Shown here one piece after another: positions 25,816-34,369 of a DNA stretch of 64,000 nt. This stretch comes from an uncultured Oribacterium sp. (GTDB lineage: Bacteria; Bacillota; Clostridia; Lachnospirales; Lachnospiraceae), in NCBI GenBank assembly GCA_946413525.1, contig CAMKKZ010000007.1, forward strand, positions 1 through 64,000, in the 5' to 3' direction. The translations under genes and the position numbers were made by a program. The notes under the pieces are model-generated. The model was not told the DNA's origin and made no database searches. It saw nothing but the letters and a program-made list of their open reading frames with translations. Each line of letters begins with the position of its first letter. The first letter of the stretch is position 1.

Positions 25816-26843
25816 CATTCACTGTCTGACTGGGTATCAAAATCAATATTAAGGAAAGGGATATTGCGAAGTGATTCCTTGAATTTTTTAAAGGTTTTCT
25901 TGATTTCATCAACATCCTGTATCACGTTCAGTATGCTTTTTTCATAGGTGGAATATTTTTCCTCAAAATTATGGACAATTTCCGCCATATTCTCTATATC
26001 CGCCAGGGCACTGTCTATCTCATCAATCTTTTCAACCCTTGAAGCAAATTGAGACAGGGTATCCGTATCCAGACTATCCATTTTTTCACTGATGTTTTCC
26101 ACGGCGGCATAAGCTGTCTCCAATGAATCAAGCCTCTTTTCAAGTGAACTGACAAAGGATGTCGTATAAAGCACGAGTCCAATCAAAAGGGCCAGCGTCC
26201 CCATTAGAAGCACAAGCATAACGTTGCATTTCTGGGTTTTGTCTCTGCCCTCCTTTTTCAAAAGAAGCAGATCCCTGCGCATTTCCTCGTTCGACTTCTC
26301 AAGATTTCTGATGCTTTCCGCCATTTCCTTCATCAGGCCTTCCGCGTCCTTGACATCTTCCCAGACATTCCTCACGAGATTATCCATATTTGAAGACGGG
26401 GCATTATTCATAACATTCTGTATGGTCTTCTCTATTTCCTTTTTTATCATATCCATTTCCAGTCCGCTTCCCGCATTATCATTTATCCGTGTGGGTTTTG
26501 ACTGCTCTGAACTCAGATATGGAGAAGCGTCCGCGGGATGAACCGGCTCCTCCTGGAGAACCGTGGAGTCCCAATTGTTGGAATCGTTGGAATCCGTTTT
26601 TTGCGCTGCAAAAAACGGCGTCTCCGTTTCGGCAAGTTCACGGCTTTCGACTGCTGATTCTTCCAGAAAAGCCGCCCTCAGTTCTTCTTCCACTGTAATG
26701 GCTTCATCCTGTTTGCTATCCTGCGCCACCGTTACATCCTCTTTTTTTGATGAACTCTTGATTTCCGACGCAGCCCTGCCGCTTCTTTGCCTGGTAAGCT
26801 CCGTTGAACCTTTTTCATCCTGAGAATTATACGAATACACCAT
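25815..26843 (-). CDS. Coiled-coil protein with one membrane segment, function unknown
   Basis: 342 residues that I cannot assign to a family. Residues 1-110 are polar and low-complexity. Residues about 130-195 are helical and charged (KKEIEKTIQNVMNN, MKEMAESIRNLEKSNEEMRR). A single transmembrane helix follows near residue 210 (MLVLLMGTLALLIGLVLY). The rest (about 225-335) is a long coiled coil with heptad Leu/Ile. The topology suggests a bitopic protein with helical parts on both sides, possibly structural. The start at 26843 follows GGGGAGGGTAATTCT. Its stop codon touches a family E element, so the C-terminus may have been set by that insertion. Confidence 0.7.
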   Translation of the reverse strand: MVYSYNSQDEKGSTELTRQRSGRAASEIKSSSKKEDVTVAQDSKQDEAITVEEELRAAFLEESAVESRELAETETPFFAAQKTDSNDSNNWDSTVLQEEPVHPADASPYLSSEQSKPTRINDNAGSGLEMDMIKKEIEKTIQNVMNNAPSSNMDNLVRNVWEDVKDAEGLMKEMAESIRNLEKSNEEMRRDLLLLKKEGRDKTQKCNVMLVLLMGTLALLIGLVLYTTSFVSSLEKRLDSLETAYAAVENISEKMDSLDTDTLSQFASRVEKIDEIDSALADIENMAEIVHNFEEKYSTYEKSILNVIQDVDEIKKTFKKFKESLRNIPFLNIDFDTQSDSE

Positions 26844-26856
26844 AGAATTACCCTCC

Positions 26857-26926
26857 CCTATCAAAGTGGTCTTCTGGACGCCTGAATTGCCGATAAAAAG
26901 ATGCGGTGTCGCAATCTATATGGCCA
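26857..26926 (-). repeat. Family A leader repeat upstream of the coiled-coil protein
   Basis: CAAAGTGGTC..GGACGCCTG is an imperfect first hairpin, then GCCGATAAAAAGATGCGG-TGTCGCAATC. It starts 2 bases after the ribosome-site complement CTCCCC. The remaining 260 bases to uvrB are A/T-rich with TATAAT at 27060-27065 but no good -35. Confidence 0.75.
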
Positions 26927-27193
26927 TAATCATTAGAGCCGGACTATTCCGCGCAATCTCCCAGCCAAAATACACTGCATAGCATTCTTATGATTTTACA
27001 TTAATAAGAAAAAAATAGAAAGTACTTTTTTATAGCTTTTTCAAACAGGTCTGACATGATATAATTCTTCGATATAATTCATCCCATAACAAAAAATCCT
27101 TGAAAAGATATAACAAAATCCTTGAGAAGAGGATACCGCCTCTGTTTACAGCCAGTAAAACGGCAGGGAAAGCAATTTGATAAAGGAGGGCCA

Positions 27194-29188
27194 ATGTCAT
27201 TGGATCATTTCAAACTTGTTTCCGACTATTCTCCCACAGGCGATCAGCCTCAGGCAATAGAAAAACTTGTAAAGGGCTTTTTGGAAGGCAACCAGTTCGA
27301 AACATTGCTGGGCGTGACCGGATCGGGCAAAACCTTTACAATGGCAAATGTCATTCAGGCCCTGAACCGGCCCACCCTGATCATTTCCCATAACAAGACT
27401 CTGGCCGCCCAGCTCTATTCTGAAATGAAGGAATTTTTTCCTGAAAATGCCGTAGAATACTTTGTTTCTTATTATGACTACTATCAGCCGGAAGCATATG
27501 TCCCCTCTACGGACACATATATCGAAAAAGATTCCGATATAAATGATGAAATTGATAAGCTGAGAAATTCGGCCATGGCTTCCCTTTCCGAACGAAGAGA
27601 TGTGATCGTCGTGGCTTCTGTTTCCTGCATATACGGCCTTGGGGCCCCGGAGGAGTATCTGAACATGGCCGTTTCACTCCGCCCCGGCCAGACGAAGGAC
27701 AGGGATGACCTCATCAGGCAGCTCGTGGACATCCAGTATACCAGGAATGACATGGACTTCCGTCGGGGCACTTTCCGCGTCACGGGTGATGTCGTGGATG
27801 TTTTCCCTGCGTCAGAAGGGGAACAGGCTTACAGAGTGGAGTTTTTCGGAGATGAAGTTGATTCCATACGGCTTATTGACGCGTTGACGGCAAAGGCAAA
27901 AGCCGAGCTTAAGCATGTCATGATTTTCCCCGCGTCCCCCTATGTCGTTTCCCAGGGGAAGCTGGAGCTAGCGTGCCGTAACATTCTTCTGGAACTGGAT
28001 GAAAGGGTGGAATACTTCAAGCAGGAAGACAAGCTCCTTGAAGCGCAAAGAATTGCCGAACGCACAAATTTTGATGTCGAGATGCTTAAAGAAACTGGGT
28101 TTTGTTCCGGCATAGAAAACTACACCAGACATCTGAATTTCCAGAAGCCGGGCGATCCTCCTTATACATTAATGGATTATTTCCCGGATGATTATCTGAT
28201 TATTGTGGATGAATCCCATATGACTCTGCCTCAGGTCAGGGGCATGTACAATGGAAATCTATCCCGGAAGAACACATTGGTGGACTACGGCTTCCGCCTT
28301 CCCTCCGCGCTGGACAACCGCCCGCTGAATTTTTCCGAATTTGAACAAAAGATCGATCAGATGCTTTTTGTTTCCGCAACTCCCGCCGACTATGAAGCGG
28401 AACATGAACTGCTGAGGGCCGAGCAGATCATCCGGCCCACAGGACTTCTGGATCCGGAAATATCCGTACGCCCCATAGCCGGACAGATTGACGACCTGAT
28501 TTCAGAAATCAACAAAGAAACAGGGAAGCATCACAAGATACTTGTAACCACCCTCACCAAAAGGATGGCAGAGGATCTGACCAAATACCTTAAGGAAGCC
28601 GGCATATTGGTGAAATATCTTCATTCCGACATTGACACATTGGAACGGGCCAGTATCATCCGTGACATGCGGCTGGATAAGTTTGATGTTTTGGTAGGGA
28701 TCAATCTGCTCCGGGAAGGCCTGGATATCCCGGAAATATCTCTCGTGGCCATACTGGACGCGGATAAAGAAGGTTTTTTGCGTTCCGAGACAGCCCTGAT
28801 ACAGACTGTAGGGAGGGCTGCCAGAAACGCGGAAGGCCACGTAATCATGTATGCCGATAATGTCACGGAATCCATGAGAAGAACCATTGAAGAAACCAGA
28901 AGGCGCCGAAATATCCAAATGAAATATAATAAGGAACACGGCATCACTCCAAAAACCATACAGAAAGCTGTCCGTGACCTGATATCAATTTCCAGGGCTG
29001 CCGATCCCGAAGATGCCCAGGGCATCCAAAAGGACATAGAATCCATGTCCCGTCCGGAAATAGACAAACTGATTCGCGAATTGTCCAAGAAAATGCGGGC
29101 CGCGGCGGCGGAACTGAACTTTGAGCAAGCCGCTGTCTACAGGGACAGGATTGAAGAAATACGGAAGAAAAAGGAAAAAAACGAATAG
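27194..29188 (+). CDS. uvrB: Excinuclease ABC subunit B
   Basis: 664 residues, the damage-verifying helicase-like subunit of nucleotide excision repair. The Walker A motif is [15 protein letters not shown], and the beta-hairpin region is [20 protein letters not shown]. Helicase motifs [39 protein letters not shown] and QTVGRAARN are present. A C-terminal UVR domain for UvrC contact ends the protein (residues about 625-660). The start at 27194 follows TAAAGGAGGGCCA. uvrA and uvrC are not adjacent in the window. Confidence 0.97.
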   Translation: MSLDHFKLVSDYSPTGDQPQAIEKLVKGFLEGNQFETLLGVTGSGKTFTMANVIQALNRPTLIISHNKTLAAQLYSEMKEFFPENAVEYFVSYYDYYQPEAYVPSTDTYIEKDSDINDEIDKLRNSAMASLSERRDVIVVASVSCIYGLGAPEEYLNMAVSLRPGQTKDRDDLIRQLVDIQYTRNDMDFRRGTFRVTGDVVDVFPASEGEQAYRVEFFGDEVDSIRLIDALTAKAKAELKHVMIFPASPYVVSQGKLELACRNILLELDERVEYFKQEDKLLEAQRIAERTNFDVEMLKETGFCSGIENYTRHLNFQKPGDPPYTLMDYFPDDYLIIVDESHMTLPQVRGMYNGNLSRKNTLVDYGFRLPSALDNRPLNFSEFEQKIDQMLFVSATPADYEAEHELLRAEQIIRPTGLLDPEISVRPIAGQIDDLISEINKETGKHHKILVTTLTKRMAEDLTKYLKEAGILVKYLHSDIDTLERASIIRDMRLDKFDVLVGINLLREGLDIPEISLVAILDADKEGFLRSETALIQTVGRAARNAEGHVIMYADNVTESMRRTIEETRRRRNIQMKYNKEHGITPKTIQKAVRDLISISRAADPEDAQGIQKDIESMSRPEIDKLIRELSKKMRAAAAELNFEQAAVYRDRIEEIRKKKEKNE

Positions 29189-29214
29189 GGGGTTCACTTA
29201 CCCCCTCTTTTTCC
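29186..29214 (+). terminator. Terminator after uvrB
   Basis: GGGGG-TTCACTTA-CCCCC followed by TCTTTTTC. The stem begins at the stop codon. Confidence 0.8.
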
Positions 29215-29239
29215 CAAATAGCGCCATTGTGTTTTCGGT

Positions 29240-30097
29240 TTAATACGTTTTATCCTCTATGGCTTTATCAGCCTTTTTTCGGAAATTTTCACAACGCTTG
29301 AAATGACGCCGGTAATATTCAGAATACATGATGTCCACAAGAAAAAGCTGGCTGATTTCTGCCGATGTGGATCCGCTCTGCAAGGCGCCTTCATTGGCAC
29401 CGCAAAGCAGGAGGATATCGGCATAATCTGTCAGAGGGGATTTCTGAAAACGTGTTATGACAATCGTCATGGCCTCCGACTCTTTGGCAAGCCGGGCAAT
29501 CTCCACCGTGTCCTTGGTTGCTCCGGAATAAGAGAAAATAACTGCCGCGTCATTCTGATCCATTGTCGCGGCAGTAATCAACTGTATGTTGACAACCTCG
29601 CTGCAGTAAACTTTTGGTTCAATATGGAGAAACTTGTTCATGGCTTTCATCGCGGTCAGCATGGATGCGCCAATGCCGAAAAAGACTATCCTTTTTGCTT
29701 CAGACAATATATCCATGGCCCTGGTCATTTGCTTTAAATCTATTAAAGAATAGGTCTCCTGTATCGCGGCGACATTTTCACTGAGAACCTTTTTGGCCAA
29801 TTCAGAAATATTGTCCTCGAGCGTAATATTCTTCTCTTCCGCATCTGCCAATCCGTCTGATCCCCCCCGCATGGAAAGTGACAGCTTCATCTTAAAATCC
29901 TGATATCCCTTGACATTCATTGTCTTGCAAAAACGGAATACAGACGTATCGCCCACGCTGCAAGCTTCCGCAAGATCAGAAATGGACATGAACAGAACCT
30001 TGCCCGGATTTGCAAGAATGTAATCTGCCACCTTTTTCTCAGCTTTTGTAAATTGATTATAAGCTGAACGTATCTTTGTGAGATAATCTTCCTTCAT
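29240..30097 (-). CDS. RpiR-family transcriptional regulator
   Basis: 285 residues with an N-terminal HTH_6 domain (about 1-80: YNQFTKAEKKVADYILANP, then SVGDTSVFRFCKTMNVKGYQ as the recognition helix region). The C-terminal SIS sugar-phosphate binding domain spans about 125-260 (IVFFGIGASMLTAMKAMNKF, AVIFSYSGATKDTVEIARLA). RpiR proteins sense phosphosugars and control sugar or amino-sugar genes. No sugar gene is adjacent, so the regulon is unknown. The start at 30097 follows AGGTGATCTAT; a 29-residue extension upstream lacks a site. Confidence 0.88.
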   Translation of the reverse strand: MKEDYLTKIRSAYNQFTKAEKKVADYILANPGKVLFMSISDLAEACSVGDTSVFRFCKTMNVKGYQDFKMKLSLSMRGGSDGLADAEEKNITLEDNISELAKKVLSENVAAIQETYSLIDLKQMTRAMDILSEAKRIVFFGIGASMLTAMKAMNKFLHIEPKVYCSEVVNIQLITAATMDQNDAAVIFSYSGATKDTVEIARLAKESEAMTIVITRFQKSPLTDYADILLLCGANEGALQSGSTSAEISQLFLVDIMYSEYYRRHFKRCENFRKKADKAIEDKTY

Positions 30098-30226
30098 ATA
30101 GATCACCTGGCTTTCCCTTAAGGTGTCTGATAACATGCCTGCTCTTATATTTTTAACTATATCATAATAGAAAAATTTTTTCAATGATTTAATGATATGA
30201 AAAATAATGTCTTTTGGAAAAAGCTC

Positions 30227-30255
30227 TTGCTTTTTGATTTTTCAAAGACTATAAT
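30227..30255 (+). promoter_or_regulatory. Promoter of tRNA-Arg
   Basis: TTGCTT (30227-30232) and TATAAT (30250-30255) are separated by 17 bases, with the tRNA beginning 49 bases after the -10 box. Confidence 0.65.
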
Positions 30256-30303
30256 AATATCATAGATTTTATCAAAGTGATAATTATGATTATCATTGCA
30301 TTT

Positions 30304-30375
30304 GTTCTTGTAGCTTAAGGGATAGAGTCCTGGCCTCCGACGCCAGTGGTGGCGGTTCGAATCCGCCCAAGAACA
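30304..30375 (+). tRNA. tRNA-Arg (anticodon CCG)
   Basis: A complete cloverleaf: acceptor GTTCTTG/CAAGAAC, anticodon stem CTGGC/GCCAG with loop CTCCGAC giving CCG, T-arm GGCGGTTCGAATCCGCC. CCA is not encoded; ATTC follows the discriminator A. Confidence 0.93.
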
Positions 30376-30461
30376 TTCAAATTGAGCATGGCGATTTAAT
30401 TCCCTACTCACCCGTAAAATGCGGTTTCCTCAAGTAAGATTTTTTATGACGGCTCAATGAT

Positions 30462-30496
30462 AAAACCCTTCGCAAGCATTTGCGAAGGGTTTTTCA
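30462..30496. terminator. Terminator after tRNA-Arg and livF
   Basis: AAAACCCTTCGCAA-GCAT-TTGCGAAGGGTTTTT, a 12-pair stem with a T-run on the plus strand and GGGTTTTA on the minus strand. It lies between the tRNA (+) and livF (-). Confidence 0.85.
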
Positions 30497-30509
30497 ATCT
30501 TACCATATA

Positions 30510-31220
30510 TTAATGTTTTCTTTTTCCCAGATAAGCAGCCCGAATCTCTTCATTTTCCAAAAGCTCACTGCCGCTTCCACTCATCACAATGCGTCCTGTT
30601 TCCATAACATAAGCGTGGCTTGCAATTTTCAATGCCATATTGGCATTTTGCTCAATCAGCAGAATGGTTGTTCCCCTCTCCTGGTTTATCCTGCGAATTG
30701 TTCCGAAAATTTCCTGCACCACGATTGGGGCAAGCCCAAGGGATGGCTCATCCAGCATCATAATCCTGGGACTGCTCATCAAACCCCTGGCCACTGCAAG
30801 CATCTGCTGCTCCCCTCCCGAAAGAGTGCCTGCCAACTGCCAGTGCCTCTCCTCCAGCCTCGGAAAAAGCTTGTAGACGGCTTGAATGTCTTTTGTCAGA
30901 TCATCCTTGCGAAGGTAGGCACCGATACGGATATTCTCAAGAACGGTCATATCGGGAAAAACTCTCCGTCCCTCCGGGCAAAGTGTAATCCCCTTCTCCA
31001 CCCTTTTTCGGGCGGGCATGGAGCTTATGTCTTCATCATCAAAATAGATATGCCCTTCCCTGGCCTTGACAAGCCCGGCAATCGTACGCAAAGTAGAGGA
31101 CTTCCCCGCGCCATTCGCGCCAATTAGAGTAACGATGGAACGCTCAGGCACCTCGAAGGATATGCCCTTGACAGCCTCGATTCCGCCATAATTCACTTTG
31201 AGGTTTTCAATTCTAAGCAT
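30510..31220 (-). CDS. livF: Branched-chain amino acid ABC transporter ATPase LivF
   Basis: 236 residues, one of the two cytoplasmic ATPases driving uptake of leucine, isoleucine and valine. Walker A is IGANGAGKSSTLRTI, the signature GTLSGGEQQMLAVARGL, and Walker B IMMLDEPSLGLAP. It is the shorter LivF type, lacking the C-terminal extension of LivG. It overlaps the livG stop by 8 bases and is last in the livKHMGF operon, ending 14 bases before a terminator. Confidence 0.95.
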   Translation of the reverse strand: MLRIENLKVNYGGIEAVKGISFEVPERSIVTLIGANGAGKSSTLRTIAGLVKAREGHIYFDDEDISSMPARKRVEKGITLCPEGRRVFPDMTVLENIRIGAYLRKDDLTKDIQAVYKLFPRLEERHWQLAGTLSGGEQQMLAVARGLMSSPRIMMLDEPSLGLAPIVVQEIFGTIRRINQERGTTILLIEQNANMALKIASHAYVMETGRIVMSGSGSELLENEEIRAAYLGKRKH

Positions 31221-32001
31221 CTTCAGTCACCCCCAGGTATGCCTCGATCACTTCGGGATTATTTTGAATATCCTCCGGCGTTCCATGAGCAATCATCTTC
31301 CCGAAATTCAGGACATAAATCCTTTCTGAAATCTGCATCACGAGATCCATATGATGTTCAATCATAAAAATTGTCAGATGATACTGATCCCTGATCCGCA
31401 CAATGAAGTCTGTGAGCTCCTGCGTTTCCTGTGGGTTCATGCCTGCTGCCGGCTCGTCCAAAAGAAGCAGGCTCGGCCTTGTAGCCAGAGCTCTGGCAAT
31501 CTCAAGGCGCCGCTGCAGCCCATAAGGAAGGCTGGAAGCAATTTCATCCTTCAGGCCGAAAAGGTCCTGTTCCCTGAGCAAGAGCTCTGTTTCCGCACGC
31601 ATACGAGCCTCTTCTTTCCTGTTCAGGCGAAGGGTCGCGGAAAAAACATTATCCTTTGCCCTCAGATGCATGGCAATAAGCACATTGTCAAAAACACTTA
31701 AATTGTTGAAAAGACGGATGTTCTGGAATGTCCTGGCAATTCCCAGGCGGGTAATGACATCAGGGCTAAGCCCCCTCAGATTCCGCCCCTCGAAAAGCAC
31801 GGCGCCGCTGGTGGGCTGATAAATGCCGGTTATGCAATTAAAGGCTGTCGTCTTGCCGGCCCCATTTGGGCCTATTAACGCGATAATCTCGCCTTTACCA
31901 ACATGCAGTGAAAGCTCATCCACAGCCGTGACGCCCCCAAACTGCATGACTACGCTTTGCATTTCAAGTACATCTGCCACGGTTTCACTTGGCTCCATCA
32001 T
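31213..32001 (-). CDS. livG: Branched-chain amino acid ABC transporter ATPase LivG
   Basis: 262 residues, the second ATPase. Walker A is IGPNGAGKTTAFNCI, the signature region SSLPYGLQRRLEIARAL, Walker B LLLLDEPAAGMNP, and the C-terminal GTPEDIQNNPEVIEAYLG is typical of LivG. The start at 32001 follows GGAGGGTGCCTC and overlaps the end of livM by 17 bases; the longer frame upstream lies entirely in livM. It pairs with LivF beneath the LivH-LivM channel. Confidence 0.94.
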   Translation of the reverse strand: MMEPSETVADVLEMQSVVMQFGGVTAVDELSLHVGKGEIIALIGPNGAGKTTAFNCITGIYQPTSGAVLFEGRNLRGLSPDVITRLGIARTFQNIRLFNNLSVFDNVLIAMHLRAKDNVFSATLRLNRKEEARMRAETELLLREQDLFGLKDEIASSLPYGLQRRLEIARALATRPSLLLLDEPAAGMNPQETQELTDFIVRIRDQYHLTIFMIEHHMDLVMQISERIYVLNFGKMIAHGTPEDIQNNPEVIEAYLGVTEDA

Positions 32002-33100
32002 GAGGCACCCTCCCCTCCTGTTTTTTTCTTTCCTTTCGTCCAAAGAATCGGCATATTGAGTTCCAGCTAAACTCATTTGTCCCCATCAGGCCCTTGGAAT
32101 AAAACAAAACTACGATCATCAGAAGTAGGGAAAAAATGACCATACGGAATCCTGGACGGAATAAGGGAACCTGGACACCACCCAGAAAAAATGGCTCGTC
32201 AAAAAAGCGAAGAATCTCCCTTCCGGCCGTGACAAGGAACGCCCCCAGCACAGAGCCCGTGACCGATCCAATCCCCCCGATGACCACAATCAACAGGATG
32301 TCATAGGTCAGGGAAACCTGGAAGGTTTTGGAATCAATGGAACGCATGAACATGGCAAGCATGCCTCCGGATATTCCGGCAAAAAAAGAAGATATGACAA
32401 AAGAAAGCTCCTTTGTCCGAAACAGATTGATTCCCATTGCCTCGGCAGCGATTTCATCCTCGCGTATGGCTTTAAACATCCTTCCGTAAGATGAATTGAT
32501 AAGCAGAACCATCAAGCCAATACTGCAAGCCGCCAAGGCGAGAACCTGGAAAATGGAGCTGAATCCAGGAATAGATTTCAAGCCATATGAGCCATTCGTA
32601 ATCCTGTCCATCATAGGCGCGGCAATCAGGGCTCGGATAATCTCCGCAAAGCCCAATGTGGCAATGGCAAGATAATCCGACTTCAGGCGGAGGACGGGGA
32701 TGCCAATCAACGCCGCGCAAGCCGCTGCGGCAAGCCCCCCCAGAATAAGCGCAAGCAATGCGGGAGCATGAAGATTTTCAATCCACGGGTGAATTCCTGA
32801 AATATAATAAACAGAGGGCCTGTTTGCAGTTGGAATGGTCAATATTGCAGTAACATAAGCCCCTATGGCCATGAATCCGGCCTGTCCGAGAGAAAAAAGC
32901 CCGGTGAAACCATTGACAAGATTCATGGAAACGGCAACTACAGCATAAATCAGGGAACGCTCGATAATGGAAATGGCATAATTATACTCATACTTATTGG
33001 CCTGCAGATAGCCGCAGCACGCAAGAAGCAGACCGGCAAGGCACAGGCTTAAAACAATATTCCTTCTTCGCTCCCCCATTGCATGAAAAGATTGATCCAT
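31985..33100 (-). CDS. livM: Branched-chain amino acid ABC transporter permease LivM
   Basis: 371 residues with about ten hydrophobic segments. The LivM signature FTGLFSLGQAGFMAIGAYVTA lies near residues 65-85 (in two parts), and the ATPase-contact loop is EDEIAAEAMGINLFRTKELSF (about 218-238). GGIGSVTGSVLGA is conserved near residue 280. A basic tail extends about 30 residues past the last span. The ribosome site is TAAGGAGTGCCTT, directly preceded by a family A hairpin. Confidence 0.94.
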   Translation of the reverse strand: MDQSFHAMGERRRNIVLSLCLAGLLLACCGYLQANKYEYNYAISIIERSLIYAVVAVSMNLVNGFTGLFSLGQAGFMAIGAYVTAILTIPTANRPSVYYISGIHPWIENLHAPALLALILGGLAAAACAALIGIPVLRLKSDYLAIATLGFAEIIRALIAAPMMDRITNGSYGLKSIPGFSSIFQVLALAACSIGLMVLLINSSYGRMFKAIREDEIAAEAMGINLFRTKELSFVISSFFAGISGGMLAMFMRSIDSKTFQVSLTYDILLIVVIGGIGSVTGSVLGAFLVTAGREILRFFDEPFFLGGVQVPLFRPGFRMVIFSLLLMIVVLFYSKGLMGTNEFSWNSICRFFGRKERKKQEGRVPHDGAK

Positions 33101-33111
33101 AAGGCACTCCT

Positions 33112-33172
33112 TATTACAGTGGTTTTTGACCGCTTTATTAAAACAGCTACGGCATCGTATCTATATAGCTCT
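33112..33172 (-). repeat. Family A leader repeat between livH and livM
   Basis: ACAGTGG-TTTTTGA-CCGCTTT, then AACAGCTACGG-CATCGTATC and ATATAGCTC. It fills nearly all of the 73-base gap between livH and livM and adjoins the livM ribosome site. Confidence 0.8.
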
Positions 33173-33173
33173 T

Positions 33174-34055
33174 CTAAACCTTGTTCGTAATCTTTTCTCC
33201 GAAAAGCCCGGTTGGACGGACAAGGAGAATTACGATCAATAAAACAAAGGTAAATGCGTCCGAAAAAGTCGAGTAACCCGCAGCCACCAGGGCAGTTTCC
33301 CCTAGACCCAGTACAAATCCGCCCACAACCGCCCCGGGTATGGATCCGATGCCGCCAAAAACGGCGGCCACAAAACATTTGAGGCCAGGGAGAGATCCCG
33401 AGAATGGGAACACGGTCATACGATCGGTGAAATACAGAATGGAACCGACCGCTGCCAGAAGCGACCCTATGGCAAAAGTAATGGAGATCGTCCTATTAAT
33501 ATCAATGCCCATCAGGGAAGCTGTTTCATAGTCCCTGGAAACGGCGCGCATAGCCATTCCGATCCGGGTATGCTGAATCAGCATGATGAGTATATATACC
33601 AGAAAAACAGTCAAAACAGGAGTGAAGAACGTGACAAAGGAAGCCGACAAGCCGCCGATTAAAAAAATCCTCTTCAAAACTGGGATTTCAGGATAAGCCT
33701 TAGGCAAGGCTGTAAACAGATATGTGGCAAGATTTTGCAGTAAATAACTGACGCCAATGGCAGAAATCATAACTGACATTCTGGGGGCGGAGCGGAGCGG
33801 CTTGTAAGCCACCCTCTCAATTCCTACACCCAAAAAGGTCGTAATCAAAAGAACAACGGGCAGGGCAATGAACCAGGGGAATGAGGCCATGGCAAAAATC
33901 ATAAAATAGCCAGCCATCATGAAAATATCCCCATGGGCAAAATTAATCAGCCTGAGAATGCCATAAACCATGGTATAGCCAATGGCGATCAGCGCGTAAG
34001 CTCCGCCCAGTGATATCCCTGTCAGGCATTGCTGCAAAAATGTGGTCAGGGACAT
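33174..34055 (-). CDS. livH: Branched-chain amino acid ABC transporter permease LivH
   Basis: 293 residues with about eight membrane segments. The N-terminal QCLTGISLGGAYALIAIGYT and MVYGILRLINFAHGDIFMMA are the LivH signature, and the ATPase-contact loop is RDYETASLMGIDINRTISI. AAVFGGIGSIPGAVVGGFVLG follows near residue 230 (in two parts). It forms the channel with LivM. The ribosome site is GAGGAGTTGTATT, preceded by three tandem family A repeats. Confidence 0.94.
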   Translation of the reverse strand: MSLTTFLQQCLTGISLGGAYALIAIGYTMVYGILRLINFAHGDIFMMAGYFMIFAMASFPWFIALPVVLLITTFLGVGIERVAYKPLRSAPRMSVMISAIGVSYLLQNLATYLFTALPKAYPEIPVLKRIFLIGGLSASFVTFFTPVLTVFLVYILIMLIQHTRIGMAMRAVSRDYETASLMGIDINRTISITFAIGSLLAAVGSILYFTDRMTVFPFSGSLPGLKCFVAAVFGGIGSIPGAVVGGFVLGLGETALVAAGYSTFSDAFTFVLLIVILLVRPTGLFGEKITNKV

Positions 34056-34062
34056 AATACAA

Positions 34063-34275
34063 CTCCTCTATTAAAGTGTTTTTTAGGCCATTTTAATTGC
34101 CGATAAACATCTGCGGTATCGTAAGCTAAATGGCTCCTCTATTAAAGTGTTTTTAGGCCATTTTAAATTGCCGATAAACATCTGCGGTATCGTAAGCTAA
34201 ATGGCTCCTCTATTAAAGTGTTTTTTAGGCCATTTAAATTGCCGACAAACAGATGAGGTATCGCAATCCAAATGA
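34063..34275 (-). repeat. Family A leader repeats, three tandem 71-bp units upstream of livH
   Basis: Units 34063-34133, 34134-34204 and 34205-34275, each beginning CTCCTCTATTAAAGTG. Units 1 and 2 are nearly identical; unit 3 differs in the loop and right half (GATGAGGTATCGCAATCC). Because each unit starts with CTCCTC, each also carries its own ribosome-site-like GAGGAG. Confidence 0.9.
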
Positions 34276-34297
34276 CTTTAATATCTGAAAGAAAACA

Positions 34298-34330
34298 GGG
34301 GGTCAGACCCGAAAGGTCTGACCCTCCCCG
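34298..34330 (-). terminator. Terminator or attenuator between livK and livH
   Basis: On the minus strand GGTCAGACC-TTTCG-GGTCTGACC is followed by CCCTGTTTTCTTTC. It sits after the livK stop and before the livH leader, where partial termination would yield more binding protein than permease. Confidence 0.7.
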
Positions 34331-34369
34331 TCAAAAATGAATATATCAAGCTGCTTCGCCGTTATCTAT

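Noticed and set aside
34063..34275. Tandem 71-bp repeats as a CRISPR array
   Set aside because: Units abut each other with no unique spacers, are longer than CRISPR repeats, and no cas genes are present.
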